NCBI GenBank assembly: GCA_902806355.1 | Contig: CADCWI010000090.1 | Location: forward strand, 1-64,000 | Source: an uncultured Thermomicrobiales bacterium | Lineage (GTDB): Bacteria; Chloroflexota; Chloroflexia; Thermomicrobiales; UBA6265 | Direction: 5' to 3' | Length of the DNA stretch: 64,000 bases | Shown here: one piece after another, positions 35,585 through 45,072 of the stretch | How positions within the stretch are numbered: position 1 is the first letter of the stretch | Layout: every line of letters begins with the position of its first letter | The notes under the pieces: generated by a model | Database searches by the model: none | What the model was told of the DNA's origin: nothing | What the model saw: only the letters and a program-made list of their open reading frames with translations | Translations under genes and position numbers: made by a program

Positions 35585-36334
35585 GGGATGCCCCTCCGTC
35601 CCAAGGCAGCGACGGGAACACGCGCTCGGGCAAACATTCGGATATCTGAAATCGATGAAAGCACACCTCCAACGGTGTACGTACACGGGCATAGTACCCG
35701 TATCGTGACCGTCAGGCAAGGGCTTGGCGGAAGGGTCCGTTGCCGTCAAAGGACGAGATAGACCACACCTATCATTGGAGTCGCGCATTTCCTCGCCGTG
35801 GCGGGGTTGCGGCACCCCACGAAGTCCCTCTATCATCAGGTGAACAGGTTTCGCCTGCCCCAGGCACCCTTCGGTCCGTTCATGTGGGCGGACTGCCGCG
35901 ATACGGAGTTCCGGCAGTGGTCGAGCGAAGCGAGACAGCGCTTCTCCATCAAACAGACAGGTATCTGCGCGAATGTGTGGCGCAGGTCCTCACTGTCGAC
36001 CCTGCCTTCCCGAACATGCTCGCCGGGAGCGTCTTCTCCACGGCCAGTGGTAGCACCCATGTCACCATCGCCCGAACAGCCGGCAAGCACATGGTGATCG
36101 GCACCTGCTCCAGAGCCACGCGCCACGCGCGGCTCGATACCCTCCTGACCTCACTCCCGGTTCCACCTACCGGCGCCTGATCGGGCAGCGCGTGCGCTCG
36201 ACCGAGACAGGCTTCCTAGCACCTGCGTGGGGCACCTGCGTGGGGCACCGGCCGGTTCGATTCAGCCCAGCTTGGCTGTCCCGTCCGCCACGCGTGCATC
36301 CTCTCCTCTCCTCCTGCATGAAGGGCAAAGATCT
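35585..36334. other. Long intergenic region with a gene remnant
   Basis: This is 750 bp between the LysM/C39 gene and the LysN-like gene. It should hold both divergent promoters. The only protein-like signal is a short AlaX-like remnant at 35938-36075, listed separately. The rest shows no recognisable gene or RNA. Confidence 0.45.
35938..36075 (+). pseudogene. Possible remnant of an alanyl-tRNA editing (AlaX) gene N-terminus
   Basis: The translation TALLHQTDRYLRECVAQVLT followed by VDPAFPNMLAGSVFSTASGS recalls the start of AlaX proteins, where a YTDxYLREFEAxVLxV strand is followed by LDxTxFYPxSGGQ. The remnant covers about 45 residues; the zinc-binding HxxxH and downstream parts are absent. 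No ribosome site precedes it. It is best read as decayed sequence, and the homology is by eye only. Confidence 0.4.
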
Positions 36335-37564
36335 GTGGCTGTCGACATCACACACACCACCAGAACCGACAATGCGTTCACGCTCGACGCCAGGTTCGCG
36401 ACGCGAAACACCGCCTTCGGAAGCTCAATCTGGACCGAGATCCTCAACCAGTTCGCGAAACACCCGGATCCGGTGTACTTCGGGGATGGCGCTCCCGCCC
36501 GCGAGTTGATGCCGGTCAACAAACTGCGCGAGGCGTCCGCCCGCGCCTGGGACGATGCCCCGGGAGCCCTGGGCTATGGGGACCAGCAGGGTTACGCGCC
36601 GTTGCGGGAGCTGATCGTGGAGCGGATGCGACCGCTCGGGATCGAGGCGGAGTCCAGTCAGGTGCTGGTAACGTCGGGCAGTACGCAGGGCATCGATCTC
36701 GCCTCGAAGGTCTTTCTCGAACCGGGCGATGTCGTGATCGTCGAGGATCCGACCTTCCTTGGCGCCCTTGAGACGTTCGCGACGTATGAGGCGCGCATCG
36801 TTCCGGTTGCGATGGACGAATACGGGATGCGGATGGACGCACTGGAAGCGGCGCTTGCCGCCGAGCCCCGGGCCAAGATGATCTATACGATCCCGACGTT
36901 CCAGAACCCGACCGGTTCAACCATGCCGATCGAGCGCCGCGAGCGGATGGTCGACTTGGCAGGGGAATTCAACGTCGTGATCGTCGAGGACGATCCGTAC
37001 AGCGAGCTCTTCTACGATGGCGAGCGGACGCCGGCACTCCGGTCACTCGACCCGAACGTGATCTACCTCGGAACGTTCTCGAAGACGATCGCGCCGGGGA
37101 TCCGCACGGGGTGGACGGTCGCTCGCCCCGAGATCCACCGGTTGCTGCTCGCCAACCGCGAGGTGATGGACATCAGCAACGACCGGATCATGATGCGGAC
37201 CGTCTATCACACCGCTTTGGACTTCCTGGACGACCATGTCGCGGGCGCTCGCGATGTCTATCGCTCCCGGCGTGACGCGATGCTGCGCGCGCTCTCGGCA
37301 TACATGCCGGAGGGCGTGACCTGGTCGCAACCACGAGGCGGCTTCTTCATCTGGATCACGCTCCCGGACCGGATCAACACCCATGATCTCGCGAACGAAG
37401 CGGCGGGAGACGGCGTCATCTATTTCCCCGGCCATTGGTTCTATCCACTCCAGGACCAGTTCAACGGGATTCGGCTCTCCTACTCGACCGTGCCGGAGGA
37501 CAGGATCGAGGAGGGAGTCCGCCGTCTCGCCGCGACCCTTCGGCGTCACCTCGACCTGGATTAG
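36335..37564 (+). CDS. lysN: PLP-dependent aminotransferase, LysN / 2-aminoadipate type
   Basis: The approximately 409-residue fold-type I aminotransferase has the LysN/KAT-II pattern: YGDQQGYAPLRELI, LVTSGSTQGIDLASKVFLEPGD, YTIPTFQNPTGS, VEDDPYSELFY, and the PLP lysine in YLGTFSKTIAPGIRTG. LysN transaminates 2-oxoadipate to 2-aminoadipate, the substrate that is then loaded on LysW. Given the LysW cluster at 47-61 kb, a lysine-pathway role is attractive, but the family also includes broad-specificity enzymes. The GTG at 36335 has AAGGGC nine bases upstream. A hairpin follows the stop. Confidence 0.78.
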   Translation: MAVDITHTTRTDNAFTLDARFATRNTAFGSSIWTEILNQFAKHPDPVYFGDGAPARELMPVNKLREASARAWDDAPGALGYGDQQGYAPLRELIVERMRPLGIEAESSQVLVTSGSTQGIDLASKVFLEPGDVVIVEDPTFLGALETFATYEARIVPVAMDEYGMRMDALEAALAAEPRAKMIYTIPTFQNPTGSTMPIERRERMVDLAGEFNVVIVEDDPYSELFYDGERTPALRSLDPNVIYLGTFSKTIAPGIRTGWTVARPEIHRLLLANREVMDISNDRIMMRTVYHTALDFLDDHVAGARDVYRSRRDAMLRALSAYMPEGVTWSQPRGGFFIWITLPDRINTHDLANEAAGDGVIYFPGHWFYPLQDQFNGIRLSYSTVPEDRIEEGVRRLAATLRRHLDLD

Positions 37565-37565
37565 C

Positions 37566-37601
37566 GGACCATTGTGGCGAACCGGTCCGCCACAATGGTC
37601 C
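37566..37601 (+). terminator. Hairpin terminator after the LysN-like gene
   Basis: Arms GGACCATTGTGGCG and CGCCACAATGGTCC pair perfectly over 14 bp around an 8-base loop, one base past the stop codon. There is no T-run. The remainder of the gap to 37938 holds no supported gene. Confidence 0.7.
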
Positions 37602-37938
37602 CGGCCAAAACAGCCGGCGTGACTCGCCGCAAGGGCACTCGTGTCGCAGCTACCGGGTCGTCGCCGTCTGTTTTCCGCCTCACTTCGGCCACGGCCGCAC
37701 CGGTCCCGGGATCGATGCGGCCGTGCATTCCCTTGGCATCGTGAAACAGGTTCAGGTATGGCCGATGGAGGAACATCTCCGCTCGCGTCGGTGATCGGGT
37801 CTAGCTCGAGCACCTCGCGGACACTCGCGCATCGAACGTCGTCGAATGCGGGGGCCGCCCATCGCCAGGAGGGTCTTGGACGCGTCGCTCGTTTCCGTTG
37901 GCGTGCCGGTCTTTGCGAGCTTCCTCCCCCGACGAGGG

Positions 37939-40527
37939 TTACGCAGGAGGTGGGGTGGGCTCCCGATGACCGGTGCCGCCAGGATCACCCTGCCCCCGTT
38001 TGGTGGCAACATGCACCACTTCTCTCCGCGAATGGACGCCAAGCTTGTCGAGAATGACCGCGACATGCGTGCCGACCGTCCGCGGACTGATCGACAGCCG
38101 CTCGGCGATTTCCTTGTCGGACAGACGGATCGCCACGAGCCGTGCCACCTCCAGCTCACGAGTGGTCAACCCATGTCCGGCGAGTGCATCCGTCGTGACC
38201 TCCTGAGGCGTCCAGTCCCCTCCTGCGGATCGCACTGTGACAGCGCGATCCGCCTCGGCATATGCGAAGTCGATGACCTCCGCCAGGTTCATCCGCGTTC
38301 CGCGGTTCCATGACCTGGCGAATCGCTCCGGGGAGAGACGGTCGCGGATGCGGCGCATGGTTGGTTCCAGTTGTGCCTTCTCGTGATTGTGAGCCGGGAA
38401 CCCGCCGCGTTGGCGAGTGCTGTCGACGGCGCCGAGTACGCAAGCAGCCGGTTCGACAGCACCACAGCTTGCCAGCAACCCGGCCATCGCTTCCAGCCAG
38501 ACCGCCATGCCGCGGGGATCGCCGACCTTGCGCCGCCACGCCAGGGAATCGCGATGACAGTCCCACGCCCGGACTGGATCGCCAAGGGCTCGGAAGCCCT
38601 TTCCGACATGATCCGTGGCGATTGCGATTCCGCGTACATTGCCATGAGACCGGTAGAGTCCCAGCGCACGTTCGGCGGAGGTGATCGCCTCCGCGAACTT
38701 CCCCTGAACGTGCAACGTCACACTCAGGCTGTCGGTCGCCCGGGCCAGGATGATCGCATCGCCCGTCTCGGTCGCGGCCGCCACGGCCTCCCGGAAAACC
38801 CGTTCGGCCTCATCGTAATCCCCGTTGTCCATCGAGATTCCGGCGAGCCCCGTCAGCGTGTCGGCAATCGCGATCCCGTCACCGGCCTCACGGTACGAGG
38901 CCAGCGATTCACGCAATAGCTCCCTGGCCCGGGCATAGTTGGCGACTCGATCCTCGATATCTCCAAGCAGCCGCAGAGCGGCAGCCGCCTGAACGGGAAG
39001 CGAACTGGCCCTGGCTCCCGCCAGGCTCTCTTCCGCGTAAACCCTGCCTGCGTCCGGCAGCCCCTGGCGCAGGGCAAGCCAACCGGCGGCACAGAGGATG
39101 TCGGCACGCAATGGGAGTTCGACGGTCCTGAATCCATCCGATTCGATGACCATCCGGAGCCACCGCAGTCCCTCGACCAGATACCCACGAACCAGCCAGA
39201 ACGTGCTGAGCGCATTGGCCATCACGGCGAACGAACCAAGGTTCCCATCCTCGCGGTACCAGTCTAGTGCGACGCGAAGGTTGGCATGTTCATCCTCCAG
39301 CCAATCCAGCCACACCGCCTGGGCGGAACCCCTGATCGCGACCGCCGCAGCCTCGGCGAAGGCCAGGTACCACCTGGCATGCCGGTATCCGACCGCATCC
39401 CCCTCACCGCGACGGCGCAGCTCCTCGTGACCAAACCCCCGGATTGTCAACAGCATCGAAAAGCGTGGCTCGTGCTGAAATTCTCCGGCCCTGAAAATCA
39501 GGTTGCAGTCCGCGAGGGACATGCAGGCATCAAGGATTGGAGGCATGCCACGCGGAATCGCATCGGGCGGCCGGATAACCGGAGGTTCATCACCGCTCCT
39601 ACAGACGTAGCCAGCGGTCTCAGGCAGGAATCCCCCAGCGAAGATCGACAGCATCCGGAAGAGGCGTTGCTCCTCGGCATCGAGCAGGTCAACGCTCCAG
39701 GCGATCGTGTCCCGCACCGCCCGCTGATGTGGCGGTCGATCTACCGGTCCACCCTGCAGAATTTCCCCGGCATCGGCGAGGCGGTCGATCATCGCCTCAG
39801 GCGAGAGGTGCTTGCTCCGGGCGGCGGCAAGCTCGATCGCCAAGGGAAGTCCATCCAGCTGGCGGGTGATGTGGGCGACCGCCGCGGCGTTCCCAGGGGT
39901 CAACCGGAAATCCGGTTTGACGGCGCTGGCTCGTTCGACGAAGAGGCGAACCGCATCTGCCCGACCGAGCGTCGCTGGATCAGAGGCGGCTTCGTCCGGC
40001 GTCGCCAGCTGGGAAACTTGGTACTCGTACTCACCCGAGACATGCAACGGGATCCGGCTGGTGACCAGGATCGTGATCTGGGGACAGTGGGAGAGCACCT
40101 CAACCACCGATGGCGCCGCGGCCAGCAGCTGCTCGAAATTGTCGAGCACCAGCAGGCAGTGCCGATCGCGCGCGGTCGTCCAGGCGTAGCGGTCGTCGAT
40201 CGACCCCCGGACATCGAGCGCCCGAGCCAGGGTCACCGGCACCAGCGCGGGATCGGTTATTGAGGCAAGCCGCAGGAGGTGTGCGCCATCATCGAAAAAC
40301 GGGCGAACCGCGTGCGCGGCTTCCAATGCGAGACGGGTCTTGCCAATACCACCCGGCCCGACGAGGGTAAGAAGCCGGATCGCAGGTGATGTCAATTGTC
40401 CCGCGACCGCCGCCACCTGCGCTTCGCGACCGATCAGGGGCGTCATCGCGAATGGGATCGGCCCGATACTGCCGCTATCATCCACGAGAGTTAACGAGGC
40501 TGACGCGCCCCCAAAGGCGATGGTCAT
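37939..40527 (-). CDS. LuxR-family regulator with NB-ARC-like ATPase and TPR-like repeats
   Basis: This approximately 862-residue regulator has a STAND/NB-ARC-type ATPase (Walker A GPGGIGKTRL, Walker B LLVLDNFEQLL, DGLPLAIELAAARSKHLSPE), a long helical region of tetratricopeptide-like repeats (about residues 400-730) and a C-terminal LuxR HTH (LTTRELEVARLVAIRLSDKEIAERLSISPRTVGTH interrupted here only for length). Such proteins oligomerise when a ligand or partner is sensed and then activate transcription. Start is uncertain: Met codons at 40554, 40527 and 40446 are possible and none has a strong ribosome site. Regulated genes are unknown. Confidence 0.85.
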   Translation of the reverse strand: MTIAFGGASASLTLVDDSGSIGPIPFAMTPLIGREAQVAAVAGQLTSPAIRLLTLVGPGGIGKTRLALEAAHAVRPFFDDGAHLLRLASITDPALVPVTLARALDVRGSIDDRYAWTTARDRHCLLVLDNFEQLLAAAPSVVEVLSHCPQITILVTSRIPLHVSGEYEYQVSQLATPDEAASDPATLGRADAVRLFVERASAVKPDFRLTPGNAAAVAHITRQLDGLPLAIELAAARSKHLSPEAMIDRLADAGEILQGGPVDRPPHQRAVRDTIAWSVDLLDAEEQRLFRMLSIFAGGFLPETAGYVCRSGDEPPVIRPPDAIPRGMPPILDACMSLADCNLIFRAGEFQHEPRFSMLLTIRGFGHEELRRRGEGDAVGYRHARWYLAFAEAAAVAIRGSAQAVWLDWLEDEHANLRVALDWYREDGNLGSFAVMANALSTFWLVRGYLVEGLRWLRMVIESDGFRTVELPLRADILCAAGWLALRQGLPDAGRVYAEESLAGARASSLPVQAAAALRLLGDIEDRVANYARARELLRESLASYREAGDGIAIADTLTGLAGISMDNGDYDEAERVFREAVAAATETGDAIILARATDSLSVTLHVQGKFAEAITSAERALGLYRSHGNVRGIAIATDHVGKGFRALGDPVRAWDCHRDSLAWRRKVGDPRGMAVWLEAMAGLLASCGAVEPAACVLGAVDSTRQRGGFPAHNHEKAQLEPTMRRIRDRLSPERFARSWNRGTRMNLAEVIDFAYAEADRAVTVRSAGGDWTPQEVTTDALAGHGLTTRELEVARLVAIRLSDKEIAERLSISPRTVGTHVAVILDKLGVHSRREVVHVATKRGQGDPGGTGHREPTPPPA

Positions 40528-40862
40528 CGATAATCCCGGATTGAGTATGCACATGCGTCGTTACGGATCGATCATACCAACTTCTCATCAGGCCCGTGGC
40601 GGTCGAGCAGAGCGCGCCTCCGCCAGCATGCGCGCCAGCGGCCCGCTCCTTGCGCAGACACTCGGGCGGTGCAACCACCCGCACACCGCCTCGATCCGGG
40701 TGTGCTACGCTGCGAGCGCTGCCCGGGGCCGCGCACGGGAACCTCTTTCCAGCCGGTCGCGAATGAGCCGGCCCCAGATGCCGGTTGCTCATGGTGATGC
40801 AGCGCCGTCCAAACGCCATGGAAGACAACAGGTGATGACGATCATCCCGGATTCGCGTAAAC
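40528..40862. other. Divergent intergenic region
   Basis: The region lies between the large LuxR regulator (leftward) and a small membrane protein gene (rightward). It is GC-rich and has no recognised gene, RNA or repeat. Confidence 0.4.
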
Positions 40863-41402
40863 GTGCCTGAAGTGTCAGATTTCCAATGGGACCAGATCCC
40901 GCTCGGACCATTCGACTCTCGCCTGTGGTGGCTGCTGATCGGCCTCTGCCTGGCTCTGCTCTTTACCGTTCAGGCGATCGAAACAGCGGTCGAGGGTGCA
41001 TGGCCGCACCAGCGCCGTTCGTCCCGTGTCGTGCCCAGGACTCGGTGGGTCCAACGCTCCTGGGGGCTGATCGGGCTTTTCGTCGTGGTTGGTGCGTTAC
41101 TCGCCATCGGCATCGTCGCCGTTCATCTCTGGCTTGGGCCACAGAGCCCCGACCAGCAGGTGCTGGGCGGCATCCTGGTCGGAGTTGGCTGGGCGCTGTT
41201 CCTGCTCTTCAGCCTCAACGCCCTCGGTCTTGGACGGCTGATGGGAAATCTCGGCGTCATCGGTCCCATTGCGATCCTGGTCATCCTGGTGGTCGGCGAC
41301 ATCCTGCTGCTGACGACCTTTATCGAGGTGGTTCCGGAATGGCCCGTGGTCCGGGACGCGATTGAGAGTGGCCTGCGGGATGCCCTGCCGTTCGTTGACT
41401 AG
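40863..41402 (+). CDS. Hypothetical four-helix membrane protein, 179 residues
   Basis: There are about four hydrophobic helices: LWWLLIGLCLALLFTVQAI, a second at LIGLFVVVGALLAIGIVAV, a third at GILVGVGWALFLLFSLNAL and a fourth at IGPIAILVILVVGDILLL. An arginine-rich cytosolic loop lies between the first two. The start codon is GTG with no clear ribosome site. No family is recognised. Confidence 0.65.
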   Translation: MPEVSDFQWDQIPLGPFDSRLWWLLIGLCLALLFTVQAIETAVEGAWPHQRRSSRVVPRTRWVQRSWGLIGLFVVVGALLAIGIVAVHLWLGPQSPDQQVLGGILVGVGWALFLLFSLNALGLGRLMGNLGVIGPIAILVILVVGDILLLTTFIEVVPEWPVVRDAIESGLRDALPFVD

Positions 41403-41523
41403 CACGGGTGTCATCGCTCAGCCTTCGACCGTCTCAACCCAACATCCGCGGAGTTCCTGATCGGTGCCTCCGGATCCCGCGCAACACCGCGCCAGACCGG
41501 GACTTTACAGGAAGGGGCGAGGG

Positions 41524-43152
41524 ATGACCGGCAGCCCACCGGAAGGTAATGCAAGGGATGTCCGGCGGGTCCAGCCGGTGCGCCGGTCCGCTGGCCAGGC
41601 ATACCGGACCCGCCCTGCCCGCCAGGCTCCCCAGGCTCGACCCGGCCGAAAACCTGTTCGCGTCGTGAGGCTCACGGGTCAGGACGTTGGGAACGACCCT
41701 GGAGTCCCAAATACCCATCAGATGATGAGCGTCGAAGTGCAGCCGATCGGCGGCATCTTCGGCACGGTCAGCGGTCCGTCCTTTCCCCGGAACCATCAGG
41801 GCCGGATCGGTCGCGTCTCGCGAACCCTCCTCCGTCGCGGTCGCCTGCAGCCCAGAAGTGAAGGGCCTTCCCTCTTCGATGATCTCGATTTCCGCGTGCT
41901 CTGGTTGTCGCGCCTGCTCTCCCAGACAGCGCAAGGAGCATTGCTTTATGCCCTGCTCATCCTGGTCGTCGATCTCTCGGATCGAACGATCTTCAACTCC
42001 CTGTTCGTGATCTGCTCGATCCTGCCGTCGATTGCATTCGGGCTGCCGGCCGGGATCGTCGTCGACACGGTCTCACGGCGAGCCCTGATGATCCTGCTCA
42101 ACTGCTTTCGGTTCCTGTTCATGCTCTTCCTGATCGGCATCGAGCCATCGCTCGCCGGAGTGTTCGCGGCGACACTCGGCATCTGGATCATCCACCAGTT
42201 CTATTCGCCCGCCGAAGCCTCGGTGCTCGGTGAGATCGTGCCGCCGTATCGCTACACGTCCGCACAGGCGTTGTTCAACCTGGCGCTCACGATCTCCCAG
42301 GGAATCGGTCTCGTGGTCGCCGCCCCGATCCTGCTCCGTATCGGCGGCCCGCGCCTCGTCTTCGTCGTCTGTGGCGCGCTCTGGATCTTCTCCGCCGCCC
42401 TGGCGGCACTGCTGCCGGCGCTCGAACGGCAGCGGCCATCGCGCCGCGCACCGAGTCGCTCGTTGCGCACTTCGCTGGGTGATGGATGGCGGTTCGCACG
42501 TGGTGACCGCCTCACGTTCGAGGCGATCATCGATGATGTGCTGGTCGGCGTCGGCATGAGCGCGCTCGTCGTCATCATGCCGTTCTATCTTGAACGCGTG
42601 CTCGGAACGTCGAAGGAGAACACCGTCTTCGTGTTCGCGCCGGCCGCGCTCGGGCTTGTGCTCGGGCTTCGTCTCGCACCCCGGCTCGGCCGCCTCATCA
42701 GCGAACACTACAGCGCGACGCTGGCACTCTTCATGTTCGCGCTATGCGTCGGCGCGCTCGGCTTCGTCGATTCCACCTACGAATTCCTCAACGGGACGCT
42801 GCGATTACCACTCGATGCCCTGACCGATGCGCTGGGGATCTCGCCGCTGATCTCGGTCGCGATGATCGTCTCGATCCCGGCCGGGTTGGCATCGGCAATC
42901 GTCAATGTCTCCGCTCGATCGATCCTGCTGGCGCGCTCGCCAAGCAACCTGCGAGGGCAGTTGATCGCGACCCAGGGCTTGATCGGCAACGTCGGTTCGC
43001 TGATTCCCACCCTGGTCGCCGGCATCGCGACCGACATCTTCGGCGTCAAGCCGATCGCCGTCGCGATCGCTGTCTGTATCATCCTGGCCGCGATGGCCGC
43101 CCACGCCTTCGGCCGTCGTGCAGCGTCCCCTCTTCCCCTCCCTCAGGTTTGA
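41524..43152 (+). CDS. MFS transporter with long N-terminal extension
   Basis: The approximately 542-residue protein has twelve membrane helices starting near residue 120 (DFRVLWLSRLLSQTAQGALL), with the loop GLPAGIVVDTVSRRALMILL. It belongs to the MFS exporter group. The ATG at 41524 has AGGAAGG upstream, but the first 100 residues are basic and low-complexity. A later ATG (MSVEVQPIGG, near 41725) could be the true start. The 3' end overlaps the converging gene by 10 bp. Confidence 0.82.
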   Translation: MTGSPPEGNARDVRRVQPVRRSAGQAYRTRPARQAPQARPGRKPVRVVRLTGQDVGNDPGVPNTHQMMSVEVQPIGGIFGTVSGPSFPRNHQGRIGRVSRTLLRRGRLQPRSEGPSLFDDLDFRVLWLSRLLSQTAQGALLYALLILVVDLSDRTIFNSLFVICSILPSIAFGLPAGIVVDTVSRRALMILLNCFRFLFMLFLIGIEPSLAGVFAATLGIWIIHQFYSPAEASVLGEIVPPYRYTSAQALFNLALTISQGIGLVVAAPILLRIGGPRLVFVVCGALWIFSAALAALLPALERQRPSRRAPSRSLRTSLGDGWRFARGDRLTFEAIIDDVLVGVGMSALVVIMPFYLERVLGTSKENTVFVFAPAALGLVLGLRLAPRLGRLISEHYSATLALFMFALCVGALGFVDSTYEFLNGTLRLPLDALTDALGISPLISVAMIVSIPAGLASAIVNVSARSILLARSPSNLRGQLIATQGLIGNVGSLIPTLVAGIATDIFGVKPIAVAIAVCIILAAMAAHAFGRRAASPLPLPQV

Positions 43153-43961
43153 ACCGGCACCGGCGCCCAAGGAAGCGTGGTCCACGCGAGCACGAACACG
43201 GCACCGATCGCTGTGGCTGGGAGGCTGGGTTGCCGCAGGTCGATCACCCACGACTCGGGAAGCTGCGTATCCCGCGTCATCGACACTGCCAGGCAGGATC
43301 CATCCGGGCTGAAGGTCAGGGAGATCGCATAGGCCGCAAGCGATGCGTCATGCGGGATCCGGAGCGCTTTGCGGCGACCAGTTTCGGCATCGAACAGCGT
43401 CAACTCCGAGGCCATGTTGTTCGCCTGGAGATGGGCGACAGAGCGGCCGTCGGCAGACGTCGCGGTCGCGGCGATCTCGATCCGGCGCCGAAACATCGTA
43501 TCGACCACGACGCGATCGCGCTCCCGATCGATGATCCGTAGCCGCATTCCGGCCGCGTCATACGTGCGCAACGTGACCCATCGTGATGTGCTGAACCCGG
43601 CCGTGGCCGACTCCGTGGTCTTGATCGCCGCCCTGACCGCCCCGGACACAGGAGTACTCCCTCCATCAGCCAGGAGTACGAGATGGTCCCGCCCGGACGC
43701 ATCACCCACGATCACGACTCCGGTCCGCTGCACGGGCGTCACGGTCCGGGGATTCGGAATCGGCACGCGATGCGCGCGACCGATCGCCGGGTCGATCAGG
43801 AGGAGCGAACTTGCCGGACCGGTTCCATCCCGCGGTGCATCTACCAGGAGCCGGGTGCCGGGCATCGCGCAGCCCTGTGGCATCGTCCCCCGCGCGGCAT
43901 TGCTCCCGAACGCCAGGGCGAGGACCATTGCGATCAGCCCGGCGCGCTGGAGGAGGTTCAT
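43143..43961 (-). CDS. Secreted beta-propeller-like (PD40/WD40-type) hypothetical protein
   Basis: The 272-residue protein has an N-terminal signal peptide (LIAMVLALAFGSNAARG) and repeated beta-sheet blades. The recognisable blade motif is ISLTFSPDGSCLAVSM, typical of TolB/PD40-like propellers. A hydrophobic stretch near the C-terminus (AIGAVFVLAWTTLP) is unusual. It is probably exported; the ligand is unknown. Confidence 0.7.
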   Translation of the reverse strand: MNLLQRAGLIAMVLALAFGSNAARGTMPQGCAMPGTRLLVDAPRDGTGPASSLLLIDPAIGRAHRVPIPNPRTVTPVQRTGVVIVGDASGRDHLVLLADGGSTPVSGAVRAAIKTTESATAGFSTSRWVTLRTYDAAGMRLRIIDRERDRVVVDTMFRRRIEIAATATSADGRSVAHLQANNMASELTLFDAETGRRKALRIPHDASLAAYAISLTFSPDGSCLAVSMTRDTQLPESWVIDLRQPSLPATAIGAVFVLAWTTLPWAPVPVQT

Positions 43962-44169
43962 GGGGATCGATCCCTCGTCAAACGCCTGCTCCGGCGGCGT
44001 CCTTTCGCTATGAACCGGTCAACCTGTTTGCAAGCCGCTGTAAGCTCGCCAGCAAGCGAGCCACGCGCACGACTTCCGCCAATATCGCAGGGCCGATCCT
44101 GGTAATCGGCCGGGTGCGGACCCCTCGCGTGATTGACCGGCATTGCGCAACCGCTCATCCGGAGTGCAG

Positions 44170-44655
44170 TCAGGCCTCGCCATTGAACCGGAATCGCTCC
44201 AGCTCGTCCCGGTCGACGTTGTAGATGGCGGTGAAGAAGCACTCTCCGCCGTCCTGCACGAGCACCGGTCGCTCTCGCCAGTCGTTCCCGTCCGTATCGC
44301 AGAACCCGTTGATGAATATCTTCCGATCCCCGCCTTCGCGATAGCCGGCGTACTGCCTCTTGTGGTCCAGCACTCCAGCCTCTTCGGCCAGCACGGCTTC
44401 CGCCGATTCGACCTGAGTCCGGGATGGCCGCCAGTACGCATCCTCATCGAGATCGAGCCCCAACGAGCTCACGAACAGCGAGGCATCATCGGCAGTGACG
44501 ATGATGCCTTCGACATCCCCAACGGTCACTGGCCTCCATTCCTCGCTCCCGACCGTGACCGGAGCAGCCACCGGTGCCTGGGCCACTTCGTCGGTTTGAG
44601 CGAATGCAACGAAGCCGAAGATGAGAAGGATGAGAATCCAGATCCACACAGACAT
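44170..44655 (-). CDS. Hypothetical signal-anchored protein, 161 residues
   Basis: The protein begins with a hydrophobic helix (VWIWILILLIFGFVAFA) and an acidic extracytoplasmic domain containing two cysteines (FINGFCDTDG, DGGECFFTAIYN) that could form a disulfide. No family is recognised. The start ATG has AAGGAAC upstream. Gaps on both sides are short of other genes. Confidence 0.65.
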   Translation of the reverse strand: MSVWIWILILLIFGFVAFAQTDEVAQAPVAAPVTVGSEEWRPVTVGDVEGIIVTADDASLFVSSLGLDLDEDAYWRPSRTQVESAEAVLAEEAGVLDHKRQYAGYREGGDRKIFINGFCDTDGNDWRERPVLVQDGGECFFTAIYNVDRDELERFRFNGEA

Positions 44656-44833
44656 CGATTGTTCCTTTGCTGGTCGTCAGGCTTCGCCATTTTTCGACAT
44701 GGGACTCAACTGTCCATCGCTCGGCGTCGATGGTCGCTCTCCAGTAAGCCGGTCCGCCATCGAGGACGGTACCGTAGCTAGCTTCCGTCACTCCTCACGC
44801 AAAATTCAGTGAAGGCCCCATGAACGCACTGTC

Positions 44834-44906
44834 GTAGGGGCGAGCTGGAATCGGCCTGCTGGCATCGCATCCCCAATCAACTCATGGTCGATTCGTATGC
44901 TCGCCC
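44834..44906 (+). repeat. Long GTAG-headed REP-like element in the gap 44656-45072
   Basis: It begins GTAGGGGCGAGC and ends GCTCGCCC. Its inner part GGTCGATTCGTATG matches the element at 28235-28306. Confidence 0.75.
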
Positions 44907-45004
44907 GTGTGTCTGCCTGGGAACCACTCAGCATTGGCGACTCCGTCACCCTGCCCTTTTCCGAACGCGCTGTACCACCATACATCGCGTACGCCGCGCA
45001 CATC

Positions 45005-45046
45005 ACGAGACTGCCAATGGAGACGCGTCTCCATTGGCAGTCTCGT
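45005..45046. terminator. 42-bp perfect palindrome after the cyclophilin gene
   Basis: The 42 bp are perfectly self-complementary about CGCGTC-type centre bases: arms ACGAGACTGCCAATGGAGACG and its reverse complement, shown here only by arm. It lies 26 bp past the stop of the minus-strand cyclophilin gene and most simply acts as its terminator, although it has no T-run. Confidence 0.65.
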
Positions 45047-45072
45047 TCGATACAGGTCACATTCAACGGAGA

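Noticed and set aside
37043..37813. Minus-strand frame over the LysN-like gene end and beyond
   Set aside because: No ribosome site or motif; it is the antisense of a supported aminotransferase and a hairpin.
43962..44169. Small reading frames between the propeller-like and the anchored protein genes
   Set aside because: No ribosome site, no motif, arginine-rich translation typical of GC-rich non-coding DNA.
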